Assembly (NCBI RefSeq): GCF_023498005.1
Contig: NZ_CP097289.1
Coordinates: forward strand, 2,232,001-2,296,000
Source: Streptomyces durmitorensis
GTDB lineage: Bacteria > Actinomycetota > Actinomycetes > Streptomycetales > Streptomycetaceae
Length of the DNA: 64,000 nucleotides
Direction: 5' to 3'
Shown here: one piece after another, positions 44,059-52,862 of the stretch
Layout of the letters: each line of letters opens with the position of its first letter
Numbering within the stretch: the first letter of the stretch is position 1
The notes under the pieces: generated by a model
Database searches by the model: none
What the model was told of the DNA's origin: nothing
Seen by the model: only the letters and a program-made list of their open reading frames with translations
Program-made: the position numbers and the translations under genes

Positions 44059-44141
44059 TTGAAAGAGTCGACCTCTTCGAAACATATGGCTCTACGGTTG
44101 CTTCAAGTGGGGGGAAACACGAGGGGCACGAGGGGGGAAAC
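44059..44141 (+). promoter_or_regulatory. Upstream region of the decarboxylase-PixA-CotH cluster
   Basis: The 680-bp gap 43743-44422 has no supported gene. TTGAAA (44059-44064) with CATATG 18 bases on is a possible promoter. Downstream, GGGGGGAAAC occurs twice (44109-44118 and 44132-44141), exactly 23 bases apart, a two-turn direct repeat that could bind a dimeric or tandem activator. If transcription starts here the leader is over 300 bases. The AT-richer sequence near 43740-43900 is typical of an inserted or regulated locus. Confidence 0.4.
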
Positions 44142-44422
44142 GCCGATCGTGTGGGTGTGGCGCGAGAACCGGGGGGTCCGCGCCGCCCTGTAACACCAAA
44201 GGCTGTTCTTTCTAGGGGGCTCTGTGCGGCTGCCACTGACCGGGTGCCGCCGGAGCAGATGGTGCTGTCCGGCTTGACCAGCCGGGCCGTCCCATCGAAA
44301 TCGAATCGGCATTCGAAGTCCTTCTGCCCATCGGCATGCTCAAAGCGCTGGACTCTGCGCAGTCCGCGTCCGCCCCACACCTACATGTCGGGCAACACAG
44401 GGACTTTCCGAAGGAGACCCCC

Positions 44423-45949
44423 GTGACGGAATCTCGGCCGCACAATCCCACTTCCGACGGGAGCGGATTACTGCTCGAGGCGTTCGATGCTCAACTGTTC
44501 CGGGAAACTTCCGAAACCGCTCTTGCGAAGCTGGAGAAGCACCTTTCCGATCTCTCCATCAGGGGTCTCGAGCTGATCGATCCCGCGACGTTGTCGGATG
44601 CGGCGAAAGCCCTGATGACGACGGAGCGCGAGAGGGTGGCGACGTTCGACGAGGAGAAGCTGGCAGGGATCATCGACCTGTACATCAGGACCGGGATCCA
44701 GGTGCACTCGCCCGGATACATGGGCCGCCAGTTCTCTGGCGTCGTACCACTCGCCGGCGTCATCGACTTCGTCAGCTCGGTGGTCAACCAGCCGGCCTCG
44801 TTCTACGAGGCGGCCCAGCTGCCCAACGCGGTCGAACGGATCATGGCCGATGAGCTGAACCGCTTCATCGGCTGGGATCCGGCGCGGTTCACCATGGTGA
44901 CCACCTCAGGCGGGTCCCTGGCCAACCTCACCGCGCTCCTGGCGGCCCGCAACCAGAAGCTGCCGGGCTACTGGTCGGAGGGCGGCTCCTCCTTCCGGGG
45001 CCAGCCGCGGCCCGCCATCGCGGTGGGCTCGGACGTGCACTACAGCGTCGCGCGGGCGGCCGGTGTGATGGGCATCGGCGACGCACAGCTCGTGCGCCTT
45101 CCGCTGAACAGCCGGGGGCAGATCTCCGTGGCGGACGCACGGCCCGCCCTGGAGGCGGCCGAGCGGCAGAACCTGAAGGTGTTCTGCCTCGTCGCCTCGG
45201 CCGGCAGCACATCGGTGGGCGCCTTCGACCCCATCGACGAACTGGCCGACCTGGCACGGGAGAAGGATCTCTGGCTGCACGTCGACGGCGCCCACGGAGC
45301 GAGTCTCCTGGTGTCGGACACGCTCCGCGAGAAGCTGCGCGGAATCGACAAGGCGGATTCCCTGACCTGGGACGCGCACAAAATGATGTTCGTGCCCGCG
45401 CCGTGCACGATGCTCTTCTACCGGGACAAGGAGTCGAGCCTCACCGCCTTCCGGCAGAAGGCCAGTTATGTGTTCGACGAGGAGCCGGACATTTACACAG
45501 CGTACGACAGCGGGGGCAAGAACTTCGAGTGCACGAAACGGCCCATGATCATGACCCTGTGGTCGCTCTGGGCCATGTACGGTCCCGCCCTGTTCGCGGA
45601 GAAGATCGAGTACCTCTGCCAATTGACGGAAGAGGCCCACGGCATCGTACGGGCCGAGCCCGACTTCGAGGCACTGCACCGTCCGGAGGCGAACATCCTG
45701 TGCTTCCGATATCACCCGGCCGGGGTCAGGAAAGAGGATGTCCATCGCCTCCAGATCGCCATCCGCAACAGCGTGAAGCTCCGGGGAAATTTCTTCATCT
45801 CGAAAGTGAACGTCGACGGTGTGGCCGCACTGCGCGTGGTCATGATGAACCACCAGATCACCGGCGAACACTTCCGGATGCTGATCTCCGAGATCAGAAG
45901 GACAGGTCAAGACCTGCTCAGCAGCGAAGCGGGAACAGAAACAGCTTAG
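44423..45949 (+). CDS. PLP-dependent group II amino acid decarboxylase
   Basis: A 508-residue fold-type-I PLP enzyme of the DOPA/diaminobutyrate/glutamate decarboxylase group. The PLP Lys is K320 in TWDAHKMMFVP; the cofactor-binding Asp/His lie in WLHVDGAHGASLLVS; the N-terminal HSPGYMGRQFSG and TTSGGSLANLTAL are typical. Lengths and the FECTKRPMIMTLWSLWAMYG segment point to the diaminobutyrate/tyrosine-decarboxylase-like branch rather than GadB. It makes an amine from an amino acid; which one is not visible. The GTG at 44423 is preceded by AAGGAG. It is the first gene of the eight-gene cluster, 9 bases before the ligase-like gene. Confidence 0.88.
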   Translation: MTESRPHNPTSDGSGLLLEAFDAQLFRETSETALAKLEKHLSDLSIRGLELIDPATLSDAAKALMTTERERVATFDEEKLAGIIDLYIRTGIQVHSPGYMGRQFSGVVPLAGVIDFVSSVVNQPASFYEAAQLPNAVERIMADELNRFIGWDPARFTMVTTSGGSLANLTALLAARNQKLPGYWSEGGSSFRGQPRPAIAVGSDVHYSVARAAGVMGIGDAQLVRLPLNSRGQISVADARPALEAAERQNLKVFCLVASAGSTSVGAFDPIDELADLAREKDLWLHVDGAHGASLLVSDTLREKLRGIDKADSLTWDAHKMMFVPAPCTMLFYRDKESSLTAFRQKASYVFDEEPDIYTAYDSGGKNFECTKRPMIMTLWSLWAMYGPALFAEKIEYLCQLTEEAHGIVRAEPDFEALHRPEANILCFRYHPAGVRKEDVHRLQIAIRNSVKLRGNFFISKVNVDGVAALRVVMMNHQITGEHFRMLISEIRRTGQDLLSSEAGTETA

Positions 45950-45958
45950 AGGGGACGG

Positions 45959-47536
45959 ATGTTGAGTACATCTCATGTTCCACAGGCCACCCACGTTCCG
46001 CCGACCGCACTGACGCCTGGCGGCGCCCGTGAACTGGCCGACTGGCTCATCCCGGACGGTGAGTTGCTGCCGGAATCAGTTGAAGCCGTAACCGCACTTC
46101 CTTCGTTCGCCGAGAAGTTACGTGAATGCGAACGGGTCTGTCAGACGCCGTACAGCGAGGTGTCGCACGACGTTCAGGAAGCCGTCGTCCTGCGTCGCCT
46201 CCAGCAAATGGTGAACACGGCGATGCTCAATCCCCTGTGGCGCGACCGCCTGCGCAACGCGGGGACCGTGCAGGCCCCCGAGACCTACGAGGCCTGGCAG
46301 CGGATTCCGCTGTCGGACAAGGACATCCAGCGCGACTTCTTCATGGATTCGCGGCCCGGCATGGTGGTGCCCCTCACCCGCGGCGAGTTCGAGATCGTGG
46401 CCAGCGGCGGCACCAGCGGCGGCCGCCCGCTCGAAGTCGTGTACTCCCTGCGGGAGTTGAAGGACACGTACGAGATCGCAGGGCGCTTCATGGGTGCCTA
46501 CCAGCTCGCGAGGTACCTCACGGGCGCCGACCCCAAGTGGCTGTTCACCACGCTGGCCGACTACCAGATGTGGAGCAGCGGCACGATGGTGGGCGGCGTG
46601 CTGCAGCACGTGCCCGGCGTCAACTACGTCGGCGCGGGCCCCGTCACGGCCCCCGTCCTGGAGCACATGTTCTCGTACAAGGGCCCCAAAGCCCTGATGG
46701 GGATCTCCGCGGGCATCGGGATCCTCAGCGAGCTCGGCGCGGGCATGCGCAGGGAGTCGCGGGAGAGCTTCCGCGTCGCCCTGTACGGCAGCGGGGTGCT
46801 CTCGCAGCGCAAGCGGGTGGAGCTGCAGGCGCTGTACCCGAACCTGGCGATCCTCAGCTACTTCGCCGCCACCCAGGCGGAGACCATCGGCCTGCAACTG
46901 GACCCCGCGTCACCCAACCTGTCGGCGGTGCCCGGCCTGCACCTCATCGAGATCGTCGACGAGAACGGGCAGTGGGTTCCCGAGGGCGAGGAGGGCGAAC
47001 TCGTCGTCACCCGCCTGCACGCCCACGAGACACCGCTCCTGCGGCTCAAGCTGGGCGACCGGATGATCCGGCGGCCACGGACCGAAGGCCCTGGCCTGAA
47101 GACCCAGCAGTTCGAGTTCGCGGGCCGCACCGGCGATGTGCTCCACATCAACGACAGCCAGTACTCCGCCGCCCGCGCCTACACCGCGCTGCGCGACGAG
47201 CTGAAGGCCACCGAGGCGGTGGACCTGGACGCGGTGGCGCACGACGTCCAGTTCGTGAACCACCGCGAGGGCAGGACCATCACCCTGTTCGTCTCGGTGG
47301 ACGACGTGCTCGGCATGACGTACCGGACGGACACGACCCTTGGCCCCTACGGGGTCCAGCAGGTGTTCGTGAACGCCCTGCCGCGTTCCCTCTCGCTGTT
47401 CAACCACGGGGAAGCGAACCCCGCGTCGATCGAGAAGACCGGCTACAGCTTCCGGCTCAAGTTCGTGCCCCGGCTCTCGGCCGAGATCGAGCGGACGGCC
47501 GTCGGCAAGGTCCCGCTGGTGCGGGACCGGGGCTAG
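45959..47536 (+). CDS. PaaK-like adenylate-forming enzyme
   Basis: A 525-residue protein of the phenylacetate-CoA-ligase-like branch of adenylating enzymes. The phosphate-binding loop is EIVASGGTSGGRPLEV; the substrate/adenine side includes VALYGSGVLSQRKR, ILSYFAATQAETIG and GEEGELVVTRLHAHETPLLRLKLGDR (cut here for length). The C-terminal part is atypical, and a catalytic hinge Lys is not obvious, so whether it forms a CoA thioester, an amide or only an adenylate is open. It lies between the decarboxylase (9-base gap) and the first PixA gene (AGGAGG site). Acting with the decarboxylase it could couple an amine or acid to another cluster product. Confidence 0.78.
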   Translation: MLSTSHVPQATHVPPTALTPGGARELADWLIPDGELLPESVEAVTALPSFAEKLRECERVCQTPYSEVSHDVQEAVVLRRLQQMVNTAMLNPLWRDRLRNAGTVQAPETYEAWQRIPLSDKDIQRDFFMDSRPGMVVPLTRGEFEIVASGGTSGGRPLEVVYSLRELKDTYEIAGRFMGAYQLARYLTGADPKWLFTTLADYQMWSSGTMVGGVLQHVPGVNYVGAGPVTAPVLEHMFSYKGPKALMGISAGIGILSELGAGMRRESRESFRVALYGSGVLSQRKRVELQALYPNLAILSYFAATQAETIGLQLDPASPNLSAVPGLHLIEIVDENGQWVPEGEEGELVVTRLHAHETPLLRLKLGDRMIRRPRTEGPGLKTQQFEFAGRTGDVLHINDSQYSAARAYTALRDELKATEAVDLDAVAHDVQFVNHREGRTITLFVSVDDVLGMTYRTDTTLGPYGVQQVFVNALPRSLSLFNHGEANPASIEKTGYSFRLKFVPRLSAEIERTAVGKVPLVRDRG

Positions 47537-47567
47537 CGCCGACAGAGCGCCTACAGGAGGAGTGAGG

Positions 47568-48143
47568 ATGAAGCACCAAGTCAACATCATCGCTGTCGTC
47601 GACGTCATCGGAGCGCTGTCGGGCAGCACGCTGCTCGACGGCAACCTCTGCATGATGGACGACGGCGGTCACAACAGCGCCCACCAGGGGACGCCGAACC
47701 TGTGCACCGTGGTCAAGCCGGGACAGGTCGTCTCGTGGTCCGCCCTGGCCGTGGACCTGCAGACGCCGGTGGAGATCAAGAACATCTCGTTCGTGCCCGC
47801 GGACCAGAACGGCCACACGTCTGGGCAGACCTCGGGCCAGGCGCAAAGCCAGACGCAAGGCCAGGGGCAGGGGCAGACACAAGGCCAGATGCCGGGCCAG
47901 CCCTACGGCCAGCCCCAAGGTCAGCCATACGGCCAGTCCCACGGCCAGTCCCAGAGCCACGCGCAGGGCGCCCAGGGCGGCAATCACGCCGAGGGCGACA
48001 AGCTCGACCTCGACGTCTGGACGGGCGTGGTCCCCAACTGGCTGACGCCCGGGGTCGCTTACCAGTACCGCCTGGAACTCCAGATGTACGAGGGCGAGAA
48101 CAGCGTCATGCACATCGACACCCCCGCGTTGATGTGCGAGTAG
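47568..48143 (+). CDS. AidA/PixA-family protein 1 with Gln/Gly-rich insert
   Basis: A 191-residue member of the AidA/PixA inclusion-body-protein family. The family N-terminus is VNIIAVVDVIGALSGSTL with LDGNLCMMDD, then GTPNLCTVVKPGQVVSWSAL, and the C-terminal strands VAYQYRLELQMYEGE. Residues ~82-140 are a low-complexity insert with about 17 Gly-Gln pairs (for example SGQTSGQAQSQTQGQGQGQ), which resembles prion-like or phase-separating segments. The ATG at 47568 follows AGGAGG. No signal peptide, so it is cytoplasmic. Known PixA proteins form cytoplasmic crystalline inclusions in Xenorhabdus; the function is unknown. Confidence 0.85.
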   Translation: MKHQVNIIAVVDVIGALSGSTLLDGNLCMMDDGGHNSAHQGTPNLCTVVKPGQVVSWSALAVDLQTPVEIKNISFVPADQNGHTSGQTSGQAQSQTQGQGQGQTQGQMPGQPYGQPQGQPYGQSHGQSQSHAQGAQGGNHAEGDKLDLDVWTGVVPNWLTPGVAYQYRLELQMYEGENSVMHIDTPALMCE

Positions 48144-48200
48144 CAGCCGGAGCAGGGCGGCAAGGGCCGGGAATCAAGTAGCGGCGACAAAGGCGGAATC

Positions 48201-49016
48201 ATGCCCCAACAATTGGCGATCATCGTGCTCGTGGACGTCGGCAGTGCGCTGGAGTCCGAGTCACTCGAAGGCAACACCTACCTGTTCGACAACATGAAGC
48301 TGCAAGGCTCCACGAACCAGGGAACCGGCGACCTCGTGACGGCGATCAACGGCTCCTACTGGAGTGACGGGTCCCAGGCCAGCGAGCAGGTGCTCAACTG
48401 GCTTCCGTACAGCCTGGGTTCCATCCCGCCGACCGTGCCCCGCGGCTATGAGTTCGAGCGGGCGCGGCGGAGCGACGAGAAGGCGCTCGAAGACCTCCAG
48501 GACCTGGCGACCAAGTCCTCGGTCGCCGGCGTCGACCAGGCCGAGCAGCTGAGCCAGATCCGCAAGACCGTCGGAGCCCGCGTCAAGACCACGCGGCGCA
48601 CGCGCGGCCGCATGTCCGGGCAGAAGATCCTGGACGTGACCGGCAAGGTGGTCACCGAGGACAACACGGCGGCGTACACCTACCCCGCCCCGGTGATCAC
48701 CGACATCTACGGCGAGGCAGTCGACTCGAAGATCATGTATCCGGCGGAGTACGGCTCCCCGGACCTGGTCACCGACGGCTGGTACTGGTCGGCGACCGTC
48801 GACACCTCGCGGCCGGGCACCTACTCGTACGTGATGCGGATCCAGCTGCACAAGCTGGTGGGCCTCAACGGCGAGCTGCGGTGGGAGGCGGTCAACCTGA
48901 TCTGTCCCTCCACTCTCAAGATCACCTCGGAGCCCCGGCGCAACGCCTTCACCAAGGCAGGCATGGGCCTGCTGCCCATCCCCCCGGACGCGGGAGCGCG
49001 TCCCGGCAGCCACTGA
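48201..49016 (+). CDS. AidA/PixA-family protein 2 with charged insert
   Basis: A 271-residue AidA/PixA protein, the largest of the four. The N-terminal LAIIVLVDVGSALESESLEG, the DN of YLFDNMKLQGSTNQGTGDL and C-terminal YWSATVDTSRPGTYSYVMRI fit the family. Residues ~83-150 are an extra charged helical segment (RARRSDEKALEDLQDLATK, QLSQIRKTVGARVKTTRRTR) likely to be a coiled coil or a protein-binding arm. It ends in a Pro/Gly tail. The ATG at 48201 follows AAAGGCGGAATC; spacing to protein 1 is 57 bases. Confidence 0.85.
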   Translation: MPQQLAIIVLVDVGSALESESLEGNTYLFDNMKLQGSTNQGTGDLVTAINGSYWSDGSQASEQVLNWLPYSLGSIPPTVPRGYEFERARRSDEKALEDLQDLATKSSVAGVDQAEQLSQIRKTVGARVKTTRRTRGRMSGQKILDVTGKVVTEDNTAAYTYPAPVITDIYGEAVDSKIMYPAEYGSPDLVTDGWYWSATVDTSRPGTYSYVMRIQLHKLVGLNGELRWEAVNLICPSTLKITSEPRRNAFTKAGMGLLPIPPDAGARPGSH

Positions 49017-49049
49017 TCCCGCAAGGACTTCAGCCAGAAGGAGGAGCAG

Positions 49050-49481
49050 ATGACCACCACGCCGAGGCGGCGGGAGACCGGCGCCGCGAAGCGGCCCATC
49101 TCCATCACCGCCGTAGTGGACTGTGTGGGTGCCCTGGCAGCCGGCAACATGCAGGGCCACCTGTACATGTACGACACGAACAAGTCAGCGGGATCCACCG
49201 GCTTCGGCACCGAGGAGCTGCAGACGCGCGCCCGCAAGGGCGACCAACTCCTGTGGAACGCGCTGGCGTTGGAGTGCGAGGCGTATGTCGCCATCGACGG
49301 CATCGTGATCGACAGCTCGATCTGCGTACCGGAGCGGAAGGTCTATCCGGGCACCGACGTCGCCTACTGGATCGGCACGGTGAAGAAGGACGCGCCCAAC
49401 GTCACGTACCAGATCAAGTTCAAGCTGGGCACGAGGGACGAACCGATCGCCACCACCCTGTCGTCGTCCCTCATCGGCTAG
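49050..49481 (+). CDS. AidA/PixA-family protein 3 (minimal form)
   Basis: A 143-residue AidA/PixA protein with only the core domain: ISITAVVDCVGALAAGNMQG, LYMYDTNKSAGSTGFGTEEL, GDQLLWNALALECEAYVAID, then VAYWIGTVKKDAPNVTYQIK. It lacks the inserts of the other copies. The ATG is preceded by AAGGAGG. The four proteins are strongly diverged from one another, so this is not a recent tandem duplication. Confidence 0.85.
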   Translation: MTTTPRRRETGAAKRPISITAVVDCVGALAAGNMQGHLYMYDTNKSAGSTGFGTEELQTRARKGDQLLWNALALECEAYVAIDGIVIDSSICVPERKVYPGTDVAYWIGTVKKDAPNVTYQIKFKLGTRDEPIATTLSSSLIG

Positions 49482-49515
49482 GTCCGGGCATGACGGCGTA
49501 CGCGAAGGAGGAGCG

Positions 49516-50082
49516 TTGAGCAGCAGCGTGCAGGAGAAGTCGGCAAGCGGCGCGCACCACAAGCAGAATCCCGGACAGCTGAACTCGGTCCAGCTGAACA
49601 TCGTGACGCTCATCAACATGGAGCGAGCGGTGGAGACGGGCTCCCTGAGCGACTCGATCTACATGATGGACAACAGCATCGGCGGCAAGGGACAGGGCAC
49701 GTCGTCCCTGGAGACGGTCTGCAAGCAGGGCCAGGTCCTGAACTGGATCGTGCGCCCGCTCGACATGGAGAAGCGCAGGGACGGCACCTGGCCCCCCATG
49801 CCGAAGATCAACAACATCACCTTCCTCGACACCGAACTGGGTGACGAGGAGGACGTGGCCGAGCGGAAGATCTTCACCGAGCTGAAGATCTACGGGATGC
49901 CCGACCGCATGCGGGACAAGTTCACGCCGGTCTACTACTACTGGGCCGGCACGGTCCTGAGCACCGCCAAGCCGGGCGTGCACAGGTACCGGCTCGTCAT
50001 GGAGCTGGAGCAGGAACACAAGAAGGAAAAGCTGTACCTGAACACGGCGATTCACCCCTCGATCAGGATCCTCGGGGTCTGA
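49516..50082 (+). CDS. AidA/PixA-family protein 4
   Basis: A 188-residue AidA/PixA protein starting at a TTG behind AAGGAGGAGCG. Family parts are LNIVTLINMERAVETGSLSD, SIYMMDNSIGGKGQGTSSLE, GQVLNWIVRPLDMEKR and VYYYWAGTVLSTAKPGVHRY. A ~30-residue charged segment (DEEDVAERKIFTELKIYG) is inserted mid-domain. It is the last of the four copies; 105 bases later the CotH-type kinase gene starts. Confidence 0.83.
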   Translation: MSSSVQEKSASGAHHKQNPGQLNSVQLNIVTLINMERAVETGSLSDSIYMMDNSIGGKGQGTSSLETVCKQGQVLNWIVRPLDMEKRRDGTWPPMPKINNITFLDTELGDEEDVAERKIFTELKIYGMPDRMRDKFTPVYYYWAGTVLSTAKPGVHRYRLVMELEQEHKKEKLYLNTAIHPSIRILGV

Positions 50083-50187
50083 CGGACCACGTGACCGCCA
50101 GGCCGGATATCGGTCTGGCGGTCATGTGGCGTCGGGCGTAGAGAGGAAGGTTCACCCCAGCACCCCAGGCACGCCCAGGGAGGCCCA

Positions 50188-51930
50188 GTGGACAGGACCA
50201 TCGGCAAGGGAACGTTCCGGGACGCGTTCAAGAACCAGGTCATCGCACTCTCCGCGCTGGCGCCGGGCACGGGACGGCGGCTCGCCGAGCGGGCCAACGC
50301 GACAGCGGGTCCGGCCGATGCCGCACTGCGGACGAAGGCCGAGTTCAGCACGTTGTACGACCTGCTGCTCGCCGAGCAGGGTGACACGTCGGCGGACGGC
50401 AGCCTGGTCCTTCTCGACACGGACGGACAGCTCACCGCGATCGGGCGGATCGTCGACGACTTCCTCAACTCGGCCGAGAACAAAGCGGAGTTCTTCGCTC
50501 AGGACATGTATCAGGTCAAGGTCACCGGCTGGCCACCCGGCGTCCTGACGGCCGACGAGGTCATGGAGGCTCCGCAGGGCGCCCGGCTGACCCTGGCCAG
50601 GAGCAGCAGCCCGGACGACACGATGCTCGCGACACCGTCGTTCTCGATGGTCAACAGCGGCAACATGACGGCCCACGCGCCCAAGCGCTCCTGGAAGGTC
50701 GACTTCGAGGTCGGCGAGAGCGAGGACCGGCTCTACGGCATGGAGCGGATCAACCTCAAGGCGATGTACAACGACCCGTCGCAGATGCGGGAGGCCGTCG
50801 CCTGGCGGCTCCTGGAGCGCGCGGGCATCCCGGCGGCGCAGCACACGTACGCGACGTTCTCGATCAACGACCGCTACATGGGGCTCTTCTCGGTCATCGA
50901 GCAGGTCGACAAGAAGTTCCTGAAGGACCACTTCGGCAAGAACTCCGAGGGCAACCTCTACAAGGCCTACTGCGGCGACGTCGGCTGCGCGACCCTGGAG
51001 CACCGCACCGGCACGGACGGCGCCGACAGCGGACGGCAGTACTTCACGGCGGGCAGCCTGGAGGACGACCGCACGTACCGCCTGAAGACGAACGAGGACA
51101 ACCCGTCCGCCAACACCTACGACGACCTCGCCGCGCTCGTGAGGACCGTCAACGGAGTCCAACTGGAAGGCGGCGAGGACCGGTTCGCGTCCGACGCCTT
51201 CCGCGACGCGGTCGAGCAGGTCCTGAACGTCCCGGCCTTCCTGCGCTGGGCGGGCGCCAACGTCCTCCTGGGCAGCTGGGACAACTACTTCGCGACACCG
51301 TCGAACTACTACCTCTACAACTCGGGGCGGCTCGGCGACCCGACGGGCTTCATGGCGCGCCCGTACTTCACGTTCATCCCGTGGGACTACGACAACAGCT
51401 CGGGCATCGACTTCTTCTCGACGCAGTGGCAGTACACGGACCTGCTCGACTGGCCCGCGATGAGCCGCAACTACTGCCGGATCACGCGCGCGCCGCACGA
51501 GGTGTCACACCTGCCGCTGTTCACCAACCTGCTGCGGCACCACGACTTCTGCCAGTACTACCTCGACCACCTCGAATTCCTTCTGGACACGGAGTTCGGC
51601 CCTGAGCGGGTCGCCGCGCTGCTCGGCACGGAGGGCTCGGGGCGGACCGACGGCCTGTGGCAGCTCATCTCGTCCGCCGCGTACGGCGAGTCCACGAGCC
51701 CGCACGGACAGCCCTTCACCGGGCGGCAGTTCACCAACGACGAGGTGTACCGCGCCGCGTACCGGCAGTGGGAGATGAGCCGGGGCTCGCAGTTCACGTA
51801 CGGGATCTTCCACTACACGCGCATGCGCTACGACCACGCACGCCAGCAGCTCGCCGAGCTGCGCAAGACCTACCCGAACGGAGCCAGTGGGGCGACGTTC
51901 CCGGGCGCGATGGAGGTACTGCCCTCATGA
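50188..51930 (+). CDS. CotH-type protein kinase
   Basis: A 580-residue CotH-family kinase. The kinase core is at residues ~165-420: KRSWKVDFEV and GMERINLKAMYNDPSQMREA, then NDRYMGLFSVIEQVDKKFL with the conserved Glu, GSWDNYFATPSNYYLY and FIPWDYDNSSG with the catalytic Asp pair. CotH phosphorylates spore-coat proteins on Ser in Bacillus, and the family occurs in effectors. There is no signal peptide, so it acts in the cytoplasm. The GTG at 50188 follows GGGAGG. It lies 105 bases after the last PixA gene, and its stop overlaps the next start (ATGA). The PixA-type proteins are the natural candidate substrates; inference. Confidence 0.85.
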   Translation: MDRTIGKGTFRDAFKNQVIALSALAPGTGRRLAERANATAGPADAALRTKAEFSTLYDLLLAEQGDTSADGSLVLLDTDGQLTAIGRIVDDFLNSAENKAEFFAQDMYQVKVTGWPPGVLTADEVMEAPQGARLTLARSSSPDDTMLATPSFSMVNSGNMTAHAPKRSWKVDFEVGESEDRLYGMERINLKAMYNDPSQMREAVAWRLLERAGIPAAQHTYATFSINDRYMGLFSVIEQVDKKFLKDHFGKNSEGNLYKAYCGDVGCATLEHRTGTDGADSGRQYFTAGSLEDDRTYRLKTNEDNPSANTYDDLAALVRTVNGVQLEGGEDRFASDAFRDAVEQVLNVPAFLRWAGANVLLGSWDNYFATPSNYYLYNSGRLGDPTGFMARPYFTFIPWDYDNSSGIDFFSTQWQYTDLLDWPAMSRNYCRITRAPHEVSHLPLFTNLLRHHDFCQYYLDHLEFLLDTEFGPERVAALLGTEGSGRTDGLWQLISSAAYGESTSPHGQPFTGRQFTNDEVYRAAYRQWEMSRGSQFTYGIFHYTRMRYDHARQQLAELRKTYPNGASGATFPGAMEVLPS

Positions 51931-52844
51931 CATCGACGAAGAAGTCGGCGGCGCGCGAGCTCCGCCTGGTCAAGGAAGCGAAGATCCAGGACCTGATCGG
52001 CGACGGCGCGGGCACCCGTCTGGAGGCGAGCGGCGTCATCTACCGCGACGGCGCCTTCCTGATCGTCTGCGACAACCTGCCCTCCCTCATCCGGGTCAGC
52101 AGCGAGCTGTCGCCCAAGGCTCCGGAGAACGGCGTCCTGACCCGTGCCAAGGGCAAGAAGTCCGGCGGCGCGAAGGCGAACGAGGGGTACGAGGATCTCG
52201 CCCACGACGAGCGGCGCGACCACTACTACACGCTGAGCGAGGCCGAGCCGGTCAAGTCCAAGGGCTTCCGCGCGCGCGTCCAGGAGTACGACGGGAAGCT
52301 GCGCCCTGTCGGCTCTGCGCAGCTGGAATTCGATCTGGCGGACGCCAACAAGGGCATGGAGGGCCTGGAGTGGGTCGAGCGCTCGGGCACGGGCCACCTC
52401 CTCGCCCTGTGCGAGGGAAACCGGTGCGAGGGCGGCAAGAAGGGCAGGACGCCGGGCGGCGGCCGCATCCAGGTCTTCCGGCGCGGCGGCAAGCGTTGGA
52501 TCAACACGGCCACGATCCGGCTGCCCAAGTCGCTGCCCTTCGAGGACTACGCGAGCGTCTCCGTGCGCGACGGACGGATCGCCGTCCTGTCGCAGGCGTC
52601 GTCCGCGCTCTGGGTGGGCCGCATCTCCACCAAGAAGTGGGAGGTCGACGAGGGCACGGTCTATCGCCTCCCCACCGACAACAAGGGCCGCACGCTCTAC
52701 GGCAACCCCGAGGGCGTGTCCTGGGTCTCGGCCGACTACGTGGTCATCGTGTCCGACCGGGCGAAGAAGGGCGCGGAGAACGAGCGGTTCCGCGAGAAGG
52801 ACCAGTCGATCCACCTGTTCCTGATCCCGGGCAACAACCACTGA
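51927..52844 (+). CDS. Propeller-like (SdiA-regulated/esterase-like) protein of the PixA-CotH cluster
   Basis: A 305-residue cytoplasmic protein that begins on the ATGA overlap with the kinase gene. Repeated strand patterns (IYRDGAFLIVCDNLP, VERSGTGHLLALCEGNRCEG, VSVRDGRIAVLSQASSALWV, YGNPEGVSWVSADYVVIVSD) suggest a single six- or seven-bladed propeller like SdiA-regulated or phytase-like esterase proteins. No catalytic set is evident. Translational coupling makes a complex with the CotH kinase likely. It closes the cluster, 18 bases before the convergent GntR gene; CCACTGACCTAC is duplicated around its stop (52838-52849, 52855-52866). Confidence 0.65.
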   Translation: MTSTKKSAARELRLVKEAKIQDLIGDGAGTRLEASGVIYRDGAFLIVCDNLPSLIRVSSELSPKAPENGVLTRAKGKKSGGAKANEGYEDLAHDERRDHYYTLSEAEPVKSKGFRARVQEYDGKLRPVGSAQLEFDLADANKGMEGLEWVERSGTGHLLALCEGNRCEGGKKGRTPGGGRIQVFRRGGKRWINTATIRLPKSLPFEDYASVSVRDGRIAVLSQASSALWVGRISTKKWEVDEGTVYRLPTDNKGRTLYGNPEGVSWVSADYVVIVSDRAKKGAENERFREKDQSIHLFLIPGNNH

Positions 52845-52862
52845 CCTACACCGGCCACTGAC

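Noticed and set aside
44336..44423. Upstream ATG of the decarboxylase adding 29 residues.
   Set aside because: The GTG at 44423 has a proper AAGGAG site and the family start; the ATG at 44336 has none and the extra residues match nothing.
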